5,505 bases of DNA from Bacteroidota bacterium (GTDB lineage: Bacteria; Bacteroidota; Ignavibacteria; Ignavibacteriales; Ignavibacteriaceae): the NCBI GenBank assembly GCA_021796135.1, contig JAJYOQ010000294.1:1-5505 (forward strand), given 5' to 3'. The notes beneath the pieces are model-generated. The model was not told the DNA's origin. It made no database searches and was given only the letters and a program-made list of their open reading frames with translations. The translations under genes and the position numbers were made by a program. Shown here piece after piece: positions 1 to 5,505 of this stretch. Position 1 is the first letter of the stretch; every line of letters begins with the position of its first letter.

Positions 1-451
1 CCATATCAACGCCGGCAAATGGATGGTAATGTTTTGGTATCCAAAAGATTTTACTTTTGTCTGCCCAACAGAAATTGCCGAGTTCAATAAAAATTATGAG
101 GAGTTCCGTGATAGAGAGGCACAATTACTTGGCGCTTCTACTGATTCTGAGTTCGTTCATCTTGCGTGGAGAAAAGATCATAAAGATTTAAGGGATTTGA
201 AATTTCCTTTAATCGCCGATACTTCTAAATCACTTGCCGAATCTCTCGGAATTCTTGAAGCAAATGAGAAAGTTGCATACAGAGTAACGCACATCGTTGA
301 TCCGCAAGGAATCATCAGATGGGTTAGTGCTAATGATCTAAACGTCGGTAGAAATGTAAAAGAAGTTTTACGTGTCCTTGATGCGCTTCAAACAGATGAG
401 CTTTGTCCGTGTAATTGGGAAAAAGGACAAGAGACAATACATGTGGCTTAA
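1..451 (+). CDS. ahpC: AhpC-type 2-Cys peroxiredoxin, 5' end cut off by the window
   Basis: This is a thiol peroxidase that reduces hydrogen peroxide and organic hydroperoxides in the cytoplasm. The reading frame is open from the first base (first full codon at 2), so the ATG at 23 is internal and the true start lies outside. Visible motifs are the peroxidatic-cysteine block DFTFVCPTE (Cys codon at 62-64) and the C-terminal CPCNW block with two cysteines (codons 404-406 and 410-412). By comparison with Mycobacterium tuberculosis AhpC, whose peroxidatic cysteine is residue 61 and whose tail reads CACNW, about 40 N-terminal residues are missing. The sequence VGRNVDEVLRVLDALQ-like before the tail is also typical of that type. 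The tail with paired cysteines is the form that AhpD reduces, and an AhpD-like gene follows. Family call is very secure; the exact electron donor is inferred from context. Confidence 0.96.
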   Translation, partial: HINAGKWMVMFWYPKDFTFVCPTEIAEFNKNYEEFRDREAQLLGASTDSEFVHLAWRKDHKDLRDLKFPLIADTSKSLAESLGILEANEKVAYRVTHIVDPQGIIRWVSANDLNVGRNVKEVLRVLDALQTDELCPCNWEKGQETIHVA

Positions 452-506
452 TTAAAAAAATAATTCATTGCCCGGAAGGGATGGATTATCTTTGGCTATA
501 TTTTCA

Positions 507-538
507 AATTCTGCCGCGAATTAATTCGTGGCAGAATT
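507..538 (+). terminator. Near-perfect hairpin downstream of ahpC, probable terminator
   Basis: Two 14-base arms, 507-520 and 525-538, pair around a TTAA centre; the only non-Watson-Crick pair is a G·U in RNA (516 with 529). The stem has a GC-rich middle (CTGCCGCG against the matching arm). It starts 56 bases after the ahpC stop. The sequence after it, ATTATTATATG, is only moderately T-rich, so intrinsic termination is plausible but not textbook. A symmetric DNA site of this kind could also be a protein-binding operator for the following gene. Confidence 0.5.
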
Positions 539-583
539 ATTATATGTTAAGTTGAATATATTATCAAGACAGGTTTCTTGGAA

Positions 584-610
584 ATGACAAAACGGGATCT
601 TTTCTATAAT
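584..610 (+). promoter_or_regulatory. Candidate sigma-70-like promoter for ahpD and the MFS gene
   Basis: ATGACA at 584-589 matches five of six bases of the -35 consensus, and TATAAT at 605-610 is a perfect -10. The spacer is 15 bases, slightly short. It would start transcription near 617 and leave a leader of about 67 bases before the ahpD start. The surrounding DNA is very AT-rich, so chance matches are likely. I saw no convincing OxyR or PerR box. Confidence 0.35.
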
Positions 611-683
611 AAATTAAATTTTTACTTTATTTTTATTATTTATAAAAAAACTTTCTAGTTAATAAATTACAAAGGGAATTTTT

Positions 684-1292
684 ATGTCGATGAATGAAAC
701 TAAAATTGATTTACTTAAAGATTTGGGAATAGATGAAAATGGTCTCTTCCCTGTCTTAGAAACGATGGCTGAAGGGGAAACAAAATATATTAGAGACTTA
801 AGAATAAATCTTAAGAACACTCTTAATTCAGAAAACTTAAACATCAAAGAAGCATATTTAATAGCGCTTGCAATTTCAGTTAATGAACGAAATAAAATCT
901 TAATCGAAGCATTTACAAATCACGCTAAAGCTAACGACGCAAATGGGGCAGAAATTGCCGAGGCTTATGCATGCGCTTCAACGCTGGCAGTGAATAATGT
1001 TTTCTACCGGTTCAAACACTTTATAAAAAACAGCAATGAAAATTACCAAAACATGCCCGCCGGAATAAAGATGAACATTATGATGAGCCCGGTATTGGGA
1101 AAAGAATTATTTGAATTGATAAGCCTTGCAGTTTCTGCGGTAAACGGATGCGAGTCATGCGTTAACTCTCACGAGGAATCAGTTAGAAAATATGGGTTGC
1201 CTAACGAACAGGCAGGTTCCTCCGAAGCAAGAATATTTGATGCAGTTAGGTTGGCTGCAATTGTGCGCGGATTGTCTGTCGCTATAAATTAA
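684..1292 (+). CDS. ahpD: AhpD-like alkylhydroperoxidase (carboxymuconolactone decarboxylase fold)
   Basis: AhpD is a cytoplasmic thiol protein that hands electrons to AhpC and has weak peroxidase activity of its own. The 202-residue product aligns by eye with M. tuberculosis AhpD (177 residues): NNVFYRF at 104-110, MNIMMSP at 130-136, then SAVNGCESC at 151-159 and HE at 163-164. The redox pair is Cys156/Cys159. Glu144 and His163 sit where the mycobacterial proton-relay Glu118 and His137 sit. The position of mycobacterial His132, between the cysteines, is Ser158 here. Compared with that protein it has about 22 extra N-terminal residues, a short insertion after the active site (around 173-179) and a shorter C-terminus. 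AAAGGGA at 671-677 gives a six-base spacing to the ATG at 684, which favours this start over the Met two codons later. It lies 232 bases after ahpC and 13 before the MFS gene. Confidence 0.88.
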   Translation: MSMNETKIDLLKDLGIDENGLFPVLETMAEGETKYIRDLRINLKNTLNSENLNIKEAYLIALAISVNERNKILIEAFTNHAKANDANGAEIAEAYACASTLAVNNVFYRFKHFIKNSNENYQNMPAGIKMNIMMSPVLGKELFELISLAVSAVNGCESCVNSHEESVRKYGLPNEQAGSSEARIFDAVRLAAIVRGLSVAIN

Positions 1293-1305
1293 AAATTATT
1301 CGCAA

Positions 1306-2598
1306 ATGCTCAATCAATTATCTGACTCGTTAAAAAAATTCAACAGTAATACATTTTCATCACTGAAAATCCGCAACTACCGTTTGTACTTTATCGGGCA
1401 AAGTATTTCTCTTACCGGCACATGGATGCAAACGATTGGTCAAGCCTGGCTTGTATTAAAATTAACAAACTCCGGAACGGCGCTTGGACTTGTTACAGCA
1501 CTGCAGTTTTTGCCTGTACTTTTCTTTGGCCCAATGGGCGGTGTATTGGCAGACCGCTTTTCCAAACGTAAATTACTTTATATAACTCAAGCAGGAGCCG
1601 GTGTACTTGCTCTAATATTAGCTATTTTAGTTTCAACTGACACTGTTCAGCTTTGGATGATTTACATTCTTGCAACATTAGTCGGACTTTTCAATGCGGT
1701 TGATAACCCCACTCGGAGGACATTTGTCCTTGAGATGGTAGGTAGAAAAGAATTAAACAATGCAGTTACGCTATTTTCTACTGCCTTTAATCTGAGCCGT
1801 ATAGTTGGGCCAGCAATAGCGGGTGCCATAATTGCGGGCGCAGGACTTGCTTCATGTTTCTACCTAAATGCAATTTCCTACATTGCAGTTTTGGCTTGCC
1901 TCTTCTTAATGAAAAATAGTGAATTCCATCTTGTTGAGCCTATTAAACGAGCAAAGGGACAGCTTCGTGAGGGATTTAAATATGTCCGAAATAACCCATT
2001 TCTTTTAAATCTATTAATAATGATGGCTATTATCGGCACATTTACATATGAATTCCAGGTCAACCTTCCACTGTTAGCAAAATACACATTTAATAGCAAT
2101 GCAAGCGGCTTTGCTTTATTGAACTCCGGAATGGGAATCGGTGCGGTACTTGGCGGACTTGCAGCAGCAAGCCGGAAAAAAATATTACCCAAAAGTATGA
2201 TCAGGACAATTTTCGTTTTTGGATCAGCAGTAATTTTAGTTGCAATTTCACCTAGTCTGCATATTGCAATTCTTGCTATGGTTATAGTCGGATTTTTTTC
2301 TATACGGTTTTCTTCCATGGGTGAAACTATGCTTCAATTGGAAAGCGCTCCTACAATGAGAAGCAGAGTAATGTCTTTATGGTCTGTTGCTTTCTTAGGC
2401 TCGACTCCGATTGGCGGACCGATAATCGGTTGGATTGGTGAATATGCTAATCCGCGTTGGGGTTTAACAGTTAGCGGTTTTGCAGCGTTAACTGCCGGTG
2501 TTTTTGGTGTAATAACTTTAAGAAATAGCAAGCTTCACTACTATAAGAAAGATTCAATAAATCCAATAGTTGTTGAAAAAGAAGGCGGAAAATTATAA
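1306..2598 (+). CDS. MFS exporter, EntS/MFS_3-like (DHA3-type drug:proton antiporter family)
   Basis: A 430-residue inner-membrane protein with a pattern of about twelve hydrophobic helices, the normal size for this family. MFS motif A appears as GGVLADRFSKRK at residues 78-89, in the loop between helices 2 and 3. Two further stretches are typical of the EntS-type branch: DNPTRR (133-138) followed by NNAVTL and RIVGPAIAG (151-173), and RSRVMSLW (352-359) followed by GGPIIGWIG. Members of this branch export siderophores, macrolides or other small hydrophobic compounds using the proton gradient; the substrate here cannot be predicted. The start lies 13 bases after the ahpD stop with no Shine-Dalgarno sequence, which suggests cotranscription and perhaps reinitiation after ahpD. 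The next upstream in-frame option is absent and the next Met is residue 41, inside the first helix, so this start is preferred. The family is secure, the role is open. Confidence 0.9.
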   Translation: MLNQLSDSLKKFNSNTFSSLKIRNYRLYFIGQSISLTGTWMQTIGQAWLVLKLTNSGTALGLVTALQFLPVLFFGPMGGVLADRFSKRKLLYITQAGAGVLALILAILVSTDTVQLWMIYILATLVGLFNAVDNPTRRTFVLEMVGRKELNNAVTLFSTAFNLSRIVGPAIAGAIIAGAGLASCFYLNAISYIAVLACLFLMKNSEFHLVEPIKRAKGQLREGFKYVRNNPFLLNLLIMMAIIGTFTYEFQVNLPLLAKYTFNSNASGFALLNSGMGIGAVLGGLAAASRKKILPKSMIRTIFVFGSAVILVAISPSLHIAILAMVIVGFFSIRFSSMGETMLQLESAPTMRSRVMSLWSVAFLGSTPIGGPIIGWIGEYANPRWGLTVSGFAALTAGVFGVITLRNSKLHYYKKDSINPIVVEKEGGKL

Positions 2599-2755
2599 TT
2601 CTGGTTTAAAAATTATTAGCGGCCCCTGCTTGAAGATTTTTTCAGATAAAACTATTACAAGAAATTAGGATCGAGATAAAATAAAAGCATTTATCTATTG
2701 ATTTTTATTCCTTTGCCTCATCGCTTTCAATATTAAATTACTTGAATAAAAATGC

Positions 2756-2787
2756 TATTATGTGTAATATTGTAATAAATAATACAC
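2756..2787 (+). promoter_or_regulatory. Candidate vapBC promoter and autoregulatory operator
   Basis: An extended -10 element, TGC followed by TATTAT (TG at 2753-2754, hexamer at 2756-2761), has only a weak -35 candidate, TTAAAT at 2733-2738, 17 bases upstream. Directly after it is an imperfect palindrome: GTGTAATATT (2762-2771) and AATAATACAC (2778-2787), nine of ten positions symmetric around a six-base centre. The palindrome covers the expected transcription start and ends just before the ribosome binding site of the antitoxin. VapB/VapBC complexes of the ribbon-helix-helix class are known to repress their own promoters at such sites, so operator function is a reasonable inference. Binding itself is not shown. 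Confidence 0.5.
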
Positions 2788-2804
2788 CAGAAGGAGATAA
2801 TAAT

Positions 2805-3002
2805 ATGAGAACCAATATTGAAATAGACGATAAACTTATGAAAGAGGCTGCCAAACTTTCAGGACTTAAAACAAAGAAAGAAATCGTTTATGAAGCCTTA
2901 AGGAATTTTGTTATACTTAAGAAACAATCCGAAATTAGGAAGCTTCGAGGAAAACTTAAATGGGAAGGTGATCTTGATGAGATGAGGAAAAGTCGATGGT
3001 AA
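2805..3002 (+). CDS. vapB: VapB-family antitoxin (ribbon-helix-helix)
   Basis: The 65-residue product is the antitoxin of a type II toxin-antitoxin pair. The N-terminal part has the ribbon-helix-helix layout: strand RTNIEID (2-8), helix 1 around 9-18, then GLKTKKEIVYEALRNFV (20-36) as turn and helix 2, which dimerises and binds operator DNA. The C-terminal part LRGKLKWEGDLDEMR (47-61) is the conserved toxin-neutralising tail of this VapB family (the short antitoxins often found beside PIN toxins). The start at 2805 is chosen because AGAAGGAGAT at 2789-2798 places AAGGAG eight bases upstream, the strongest ribosome binding site in the window. An in-frame TTG at 2742 would add 21 residues that are unlike the family and lies upstream of the likely transcription start. 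The stop overlaps the vapC start. Antitoxins like this are usually cleared by Lon or Clp proteases; that is family knowledge. Confidence 0.9.
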   Translation: MRTNIEIDDKLMKEAAKLSGLKTKKEIVYEALRNFVILKKQSEIRKLRGKLKWEGDLDEMRKSRW

Positions 3003-3394
3003 TGATTGATTCATCAGTATGGATTGACTACTTCAATGAAGGTCAATCATGGCAAGCCGAAAAGTTATATAAAATTGTAAGCGAAGAAAGGATATATATT
3101 GGAGATCTTATCCTTGCTGAAGTTTTGCAAGGATTTAGAAAGGACAGAGATTATGAAACAGCAAAGGTATATTTAGGTATGTTTCAATGTGTCAATCTGC
3201 TTAACAAGGAAATGGCCATTAAATGTGCAGAAAATTATCGTACACTAAGGAAAAGAGGAATTACAATTCGTAAGACGGCTGATATAATTATCGCTACATT
3301 TTGCATCGAAAATAAGTTCACTCTTTTGCATAGCGATAAAGATTTCGATCAAATCGAAAAACACCTGGGACTTATGGTAATTAAGAAAAATTAA
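2996..3394 (+). CDS. vapC: VapC-family toxin, PIN-domain ribonuclease
   Basis: The 132-residue product is a single PIN domain, the metal-dependent RNase of VapBC modules; known members cut tRNA or rRNA and stop translation. The four acidic residues expected in the active site are visible: Asp5 in MIDSSVWIDYF, Glu42 in LAEVLQGFR, Asp96 in TADIIIAT, and Asp114 in LLHSDKDFD, with Asp118 nearby. Nothing suggests inactivation. Two starts are possible: ATG at 2996, overlapping the last codons of vapB by seven bases, and ATG at 3002, which overlaps the vapB stop as TAATG and would give MIDSSVW. Either implies translational coupling, so toxin is made only when antitoxin has been translated. The gene ends four bases from the stop of the convergent CLC gene. 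The RNA target cannot be read from the sequence. Confidence 0.92.
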   Translation: MVMIDSSVWIDYFNEGQSWQAEKLYKIVSEERIYIGDLILAEVLQGFRKDRDYETAKVYLGMFQCVNLLNKEMAIKCAENYRTLRKRGITIRKTADIIIATFCIENKFTLLHSDKDFDQIEKHLGLMVIKKN

Positions 3395-3398
3395 CTCT

Positions 3399-5201
3399 CT
3401 AAATTTCTTCCCCTTGATGTTTCGCCCATGAAGACAAATACTTATTAAAAATATTAGACTTTGAAATAAAACCGCAATACTTCCCTTTATCTGTTACAAC
3501 CAAGTTCCAAACATCGTGTTCTTCAAACATTTCAAGGACAAGATTTATGTCTGCATTAATATCTATTGAATGGAAATCAGAGTTCATTATTTCGAATGCC
3601 AATATAACATCGTAAACATCCGTGTTAAGCATAATTTCTCTGATATTATCTAAGGTAATTATACCAACTATTATATTATTTTTATCAACCACCGGGAATA
3701 AATTTCTTCTAGCGTGAATTATTTCATCCACAATTTTTCTTAAGGTAGTATTTGGCTGAAGTGCAACGAAATCATTTTCTATCAAATCACTGACTTTTAT
3801 TTGTTGAATAAAGTATTTTTCCTTTTCGGATCTAAATTTAATTCCCTTCTGAAATAGCGGAGTAGAATAAATAGAATTTGGATGGAAATGCCTTGATATA
3901 AAAAATGATAATGCCGTAACTATCATCAATGGAACAGCTAAAATATACCCACCGGTGACTTCTGCTATTAAGAATATTCCGGTTAGCGGGGCATGAAGAG
4001 TACCGGCTAATACGCCTGCCATTCCTACAACAATAAAATTTGCATAGTTAAGATCGGCAATTCCTAAATAGCTCAATAACTTGGCAAGAAAAAATCCGGT
4101 AAAAGCTCCAATAAATAATGACGGAGCAATTATCCCTCCATTACCTCCGGAACTGATTGTAAAAGAAGTGGCAATAACTTTAGTTACTATTATCAATAAA
4201 GCGATAATTATCAGTAGAAGGTTCTTATCAAATATAGTCATCAAAAAACTATAAGGAATAATCTTATCAAAATTCCCGGCTAATAAATTCATTATAGTAA
4301 TATAACCTTCGCCATAAAGCGAAGGAAACAAAAATATTAACAAACAAAGAAGCAGCCCGCCTATTACGGCTTTTGAATACTGCTTTTTAATTTTCTCAAA
4401 ATAATTTTCAATTAAAAAAGTAGCCTTAATATTATAAAGGGATATTATCCCGGAGAGGATTCCGAGAATTATATAAAATGGTATTGCATTCAAAACCCAG
4501 CCTTGGGTAACCAGGAAAAATAACTGACCGCTATACAAGAATTTTGAAACAACTGCTGCCGATGCTGATGCTATGAGAAGTGGAATAAAGGAGGGAATTG
4601 AAAACTCAGGAAGTAAAACTTCGATTGCGAAAATTACACCCCCAACCGGACTATTGAATATTGCCGAAATACCTGCAGCAGACCCGCAGGCTAATAGTAA
4701 AGTCCTTGTCTTATAATTAAATTTTAATTCTTTTGCTATATTCGAGCCAAACGCTGCACCGGTAACCACAATTGGAGCCTCCAACCCCGCAGAACCTCCT
4801 AAACCCACGGAAATTCCGCTTGTAATAAAATGCGAAATCATATCAACTTTAGGTATATCGGAAGATTTTCTCAATATTATATAGATAACATTGGATATAC
4901 CTTTACTAATTTTTCCATTGAAGAAAGCATTTACTACTAAAACAGATAAGACAATTCCTAAAAGCGGTGTAAAGGGAAGTAAAAATGCAATCCCCCATTT
5001 GTCAAAATAAATTTTCGGCTCAACTTCGAGAAAGTGTACAAAATTCTTTAGTAGTGCAGACGCTAAGCCTGACAAAATTCCAACTACAAGGCTTGCTAAA
5101 ATTATGAAAGTTCTTAATTCGACCTTAGAAGAGATGAGATGGATTATTCGTCTTATGTATATTCTTGAATTGATTCTTAGGAACTTGAATATATGTCTCA
5201 T
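3399..5201 (-). CDS. CLC-family chloride channel/antiporter with C-terminal CBS pair
   Basis: A 600-residue membrane protein: a CLC anion-transport domain (about 30-455) followed by two CBS domains (about 469-527 and 535-592), which in this family bind adenine nucleotides and modulate transport. Family signatures are GGSAGLEAPIV (135-145), with the gating glutamate at Glu141 in place of the usual GREGP, SAAGISAIFNSPVGGVIFAIE (174-194), and GGNGGIIAP (352-360), matching GxPGGIFAP. Tyr445 in SIYSTP matches the anion-coordinating tyrosine near the end of the domain. By alignment with E. coli ClcA, the internal proton glutamate Glu203 is Val195, the central-site Ser107 is Lys100 and Phe357 is Ile358. 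So coupling to protons and selectivity are uncertain. The ATG at 5201 immediately follows an in-frame TAA, so no longer start is possible; no Shine-Dalgarno sequence is visible. It is transcribed toward vapC, with stops four bases apart. The function could be chloride balance, pH homeostasis or export of another anion. Confidence 0.93.
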   Translation of the reverse strand: MRHIFKFLRINSRIYIRRIIHLISSKVELRTFIILASLVVGILSGLASALLKNFVHFLEVEPKIYFDKWGIAFLLPFTPLLGIVLSVLVVNAFFNGKISKGISNVIYIILRKSSDIPKVDMISHFITSGISVGLGGSAGLEAPIVVTGAAFGSNIAKELKFNYKTRTLLLACGSAAGISAIFNSPVGGVIFAIEVLLPEFSIPSFIPLLIASASAAVVSKFLYSGQLFFLVTQGWVLNAIPFYIILGILSGIISLYNIKATFLIENYFEKIKKQYSKAVIGGLLLCLLIFLFPSLYGEGYITIMNLLAGNFDKIIPYSFLMTIFDKNLLLIIIALLIIVTKVIATSFTISSGGNGGIIAPSLFIGAFTGFFLAKLLSYLGIADLNYANFIVVGMAGVLAGTLHAPLTGIFLIAEVTGGYILAVPLMIVTALSFFISRHFHPNSIYSTPLFQKGIKFRSEKEKYFIQQIKVSDLIENDFVALQPNTTLRKIVDEIIHARRNLFPVVDKNNIIVGIITLDNIREIMLNTDVYDVILAFEIMNSDFHSIDINADINLVLEMFEEHDVWNLVVTDKGKYCGFISKSNIFNKYLSSWAKHQGEEI

Positions 5202-5252
5202 TTACTTATTGGAATATTTAGGAAAACTTGATAAGAATAAATAATTCTGACA

Positions 5253-5260
5253 CAAATATA
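5253..5260 (-). promoter_or_regulatory. Possible -7/-10 element for the CLC gene
   Basis: Read on the minus strand this is TATATTTG, which fits the TAnnTTTG -7 consensus of Bacteroidota sigma factor and also resembles a -10 hexamer (TATATT). It would leave a leader of roughly 45 bases before the CLC start. I found no good -33 TTTG or -35 TTGACA partner at the right distance, and AT-rich DNA produces such matches by chance. Confidence 0.25.
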
Positions 5261-5282
5261 AATAAAAAGAGCCTATCGAAGG

Positions 5283-5432
5283 TTAATATATTTTGTTTTG
5301 AATCACTTTTAAGACAGGCATATTACTAAGAGAAATATCTTGAACAGAAAATATTGATGAAATAAAAATTACTAAGTCACCTTTCTCAAGATTTCCCTTT
5401 GGGGTAATGGAATGTTGGAATAATGGAAAGAA
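5283..5432 (-). pseudogene. Possible remnant of a gene's C-terminal end
   Basis: A 49-codon open stretch on the minus strand runs from just after a TAA at 5433-5435 to a TAA at 5283-5285. Its only Met is residue 38, so it has no usable start. The part encoding GNLEKGDLVIF (13-23) and later SNMPVLKV (36-43) resembles the end of pyruvate kinase, where a KGDLVV strand is followed about fifteen to twenty residues later by TNMLKV. The region between these blocks does not match well. It is in the same frame as the open stretch at 5457-5505, with two stop codons between. In DNA this AT-rich an open run of this length can easily arise by chance, so the evidence rests on the motif resemblance alone. 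The 304-base region upstream of the CLC gene otherwise holds no gene. Confidence 0.25.
5405..5428. repeat. Three tandem 8-bp TGGAA-type units
   Basis: TAATGGAA (5405-5412), TGTTGGAA (5413-5420) and TAATGGAA (5421-5428) are contiguous and in register; units one and three are identical and the middle one differs at two positions. A further inverted copy of part of the unit, TATTCCA at 5439-5445, can pair with TGGAATA at 5416-5422 across a 16-base loop. Origin and role are unknown. The array overlaps the upstream end of the possible gene remnant. Confidence 0.6.
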
Positions 5433-5456
5433 TTAGTCTATTCCATAAAAAATTAA

Positions 5457-5505
5457 TTATGCAATTGCTTCCTCAGAAAGGACCTCAGTTAGAGCTTTTA
5501 GGAAT
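5457..5505 (-). CDS. Possible 3' end of an unidentified gene running out of the window
   Basis: On the minus strand the only frame open to the window edge encodes FLKALTEVLSEEAIA and then stops at 5457-5459. Ten of the fifteen codons begin with a purine and the composition (acidic, helical) is like a protein C-terminus. The opposite strand also has an open run from an ATG at 5459, but its codons look less coding-like. If real, this gene would lie upstream of the CLC gene in the same direction. Too short to identify; it may belong together with the remnant at 5283-5432. Confidence 0.3.
   Translation of the reverse strand, partial: FLKALTEVLSEEAIA

Noticed and set aside
659..847. Minus-strand open frame of 62 codons opposite the start of ahpD
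   Set aside because: It lies opposite a well-supported gene and its translation has no recognisable features.
1878..2531. Two minus-strand open frames (1878-2318 and 2334-2531) opposite the MFS gene
   Set aside because: They are antisense shadows of a conserved membrane protein; translations show no family features.
2618..2646. Small GC-containing hairpin (2618-2630) followed by a T-run, as terminator of the MFS gene
   Set aside because: The stem is only five pairs, one of them G·T, and the T-run begins seven bases later; too weak to annotate.
2674..2696. Inverted repeat AGATAAA / TTTATCT with a nine-base loop
   Set aside because: Stem is almost all A/T and such repeats are expected by chance in this spacer.
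2742..2804. Upstream extension of vapB from a TTG at 2742 or ATG at 2760
   Set aside because: The strong ribosome binding site points to 2805, the family N-terminus begins there, and the extension overlaps the likely promoter and operator.
5298..5326. Plus-strand promoter-like pair TTGAAT-17-TATTAC
   Set aside because: No convincing plus-strand gene follows within the window.
5202..5400. Fluoride riboswitch ahead of the CLC gene
   Set aside because: I looked on the minus strand for the conserved crcB-motif segments and did not find them.
5459..5505. Plus-strand open run from ATG at 5459 to the window edge
   Set aside because: No ribosome binding site and poorer codon pattern than the minus-strand frame over the same bases; cannot be decided without more sequence.

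Overview
The window is AT-rich bacterial DNA. The peroxiredoxin, the AhpD-like protein and the CLC family member look most like those of the Bacteroidota/Chlorobi/Ignavibacteria group, and several genes lack a clear Shine-Dalgarno sequence. That placement is my reading of protein style, not a database result. The content is a set of ordinary accessory and housekeeping genes with a few unusual residues and one possible decayed gene. I see no prophage, transposase, CRISPR array or rRNA/tRNA.

Left part (1-2598, plus strand): the 3' three quarters of an AhpC-type peroxiredoxin, then a 232-base spacer with a 14-bp near-perfect hairpin (507-538) and a candidate promoter. Next comes an AhpD-like alkylhydroperoxidase and, 13 bases later, a 12-helix MFS exporter of the EntS/MFS_3 type. 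AhpC and AhpD probably act as a peroxide-reducing pair: AhpC reduces the hydroperoxide and the AhpD CXXC pair re-reduces AhpC. The exporter is probably cotranscribed with ahpD; its substrate cannot be read from sequence.

Middle part (2599-3394, plus strand): a type II toxin-antitoxin module, VapB (ribbon-helix-helix antitoxin) and VapC (PIN-domain RNase), with overlapping reading frames. An extended -10 promoter and an imperfect palindrome sit just upstream of the antitoxin's strong ribosome binding site and fit an autoregulatory operator.

Right part (3395-5505, minus strand): a 600-residue CLC anion transporter/channel with two C-terminal CBS domains, convergent with vapC and separated from it by only 4 bases. 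It keeps the gating glutamate but has non-canonical residues at the internal proton-glutamate and central anion-site positions. The 304 bases upstream of it carry no complete gene. They contain a possible promoter, three tandem 8-bp TGGAA-type units, and two minus-strand open stretches in the same frame that may be the C-terminal end, possibly broken, of a gene extending past the window.
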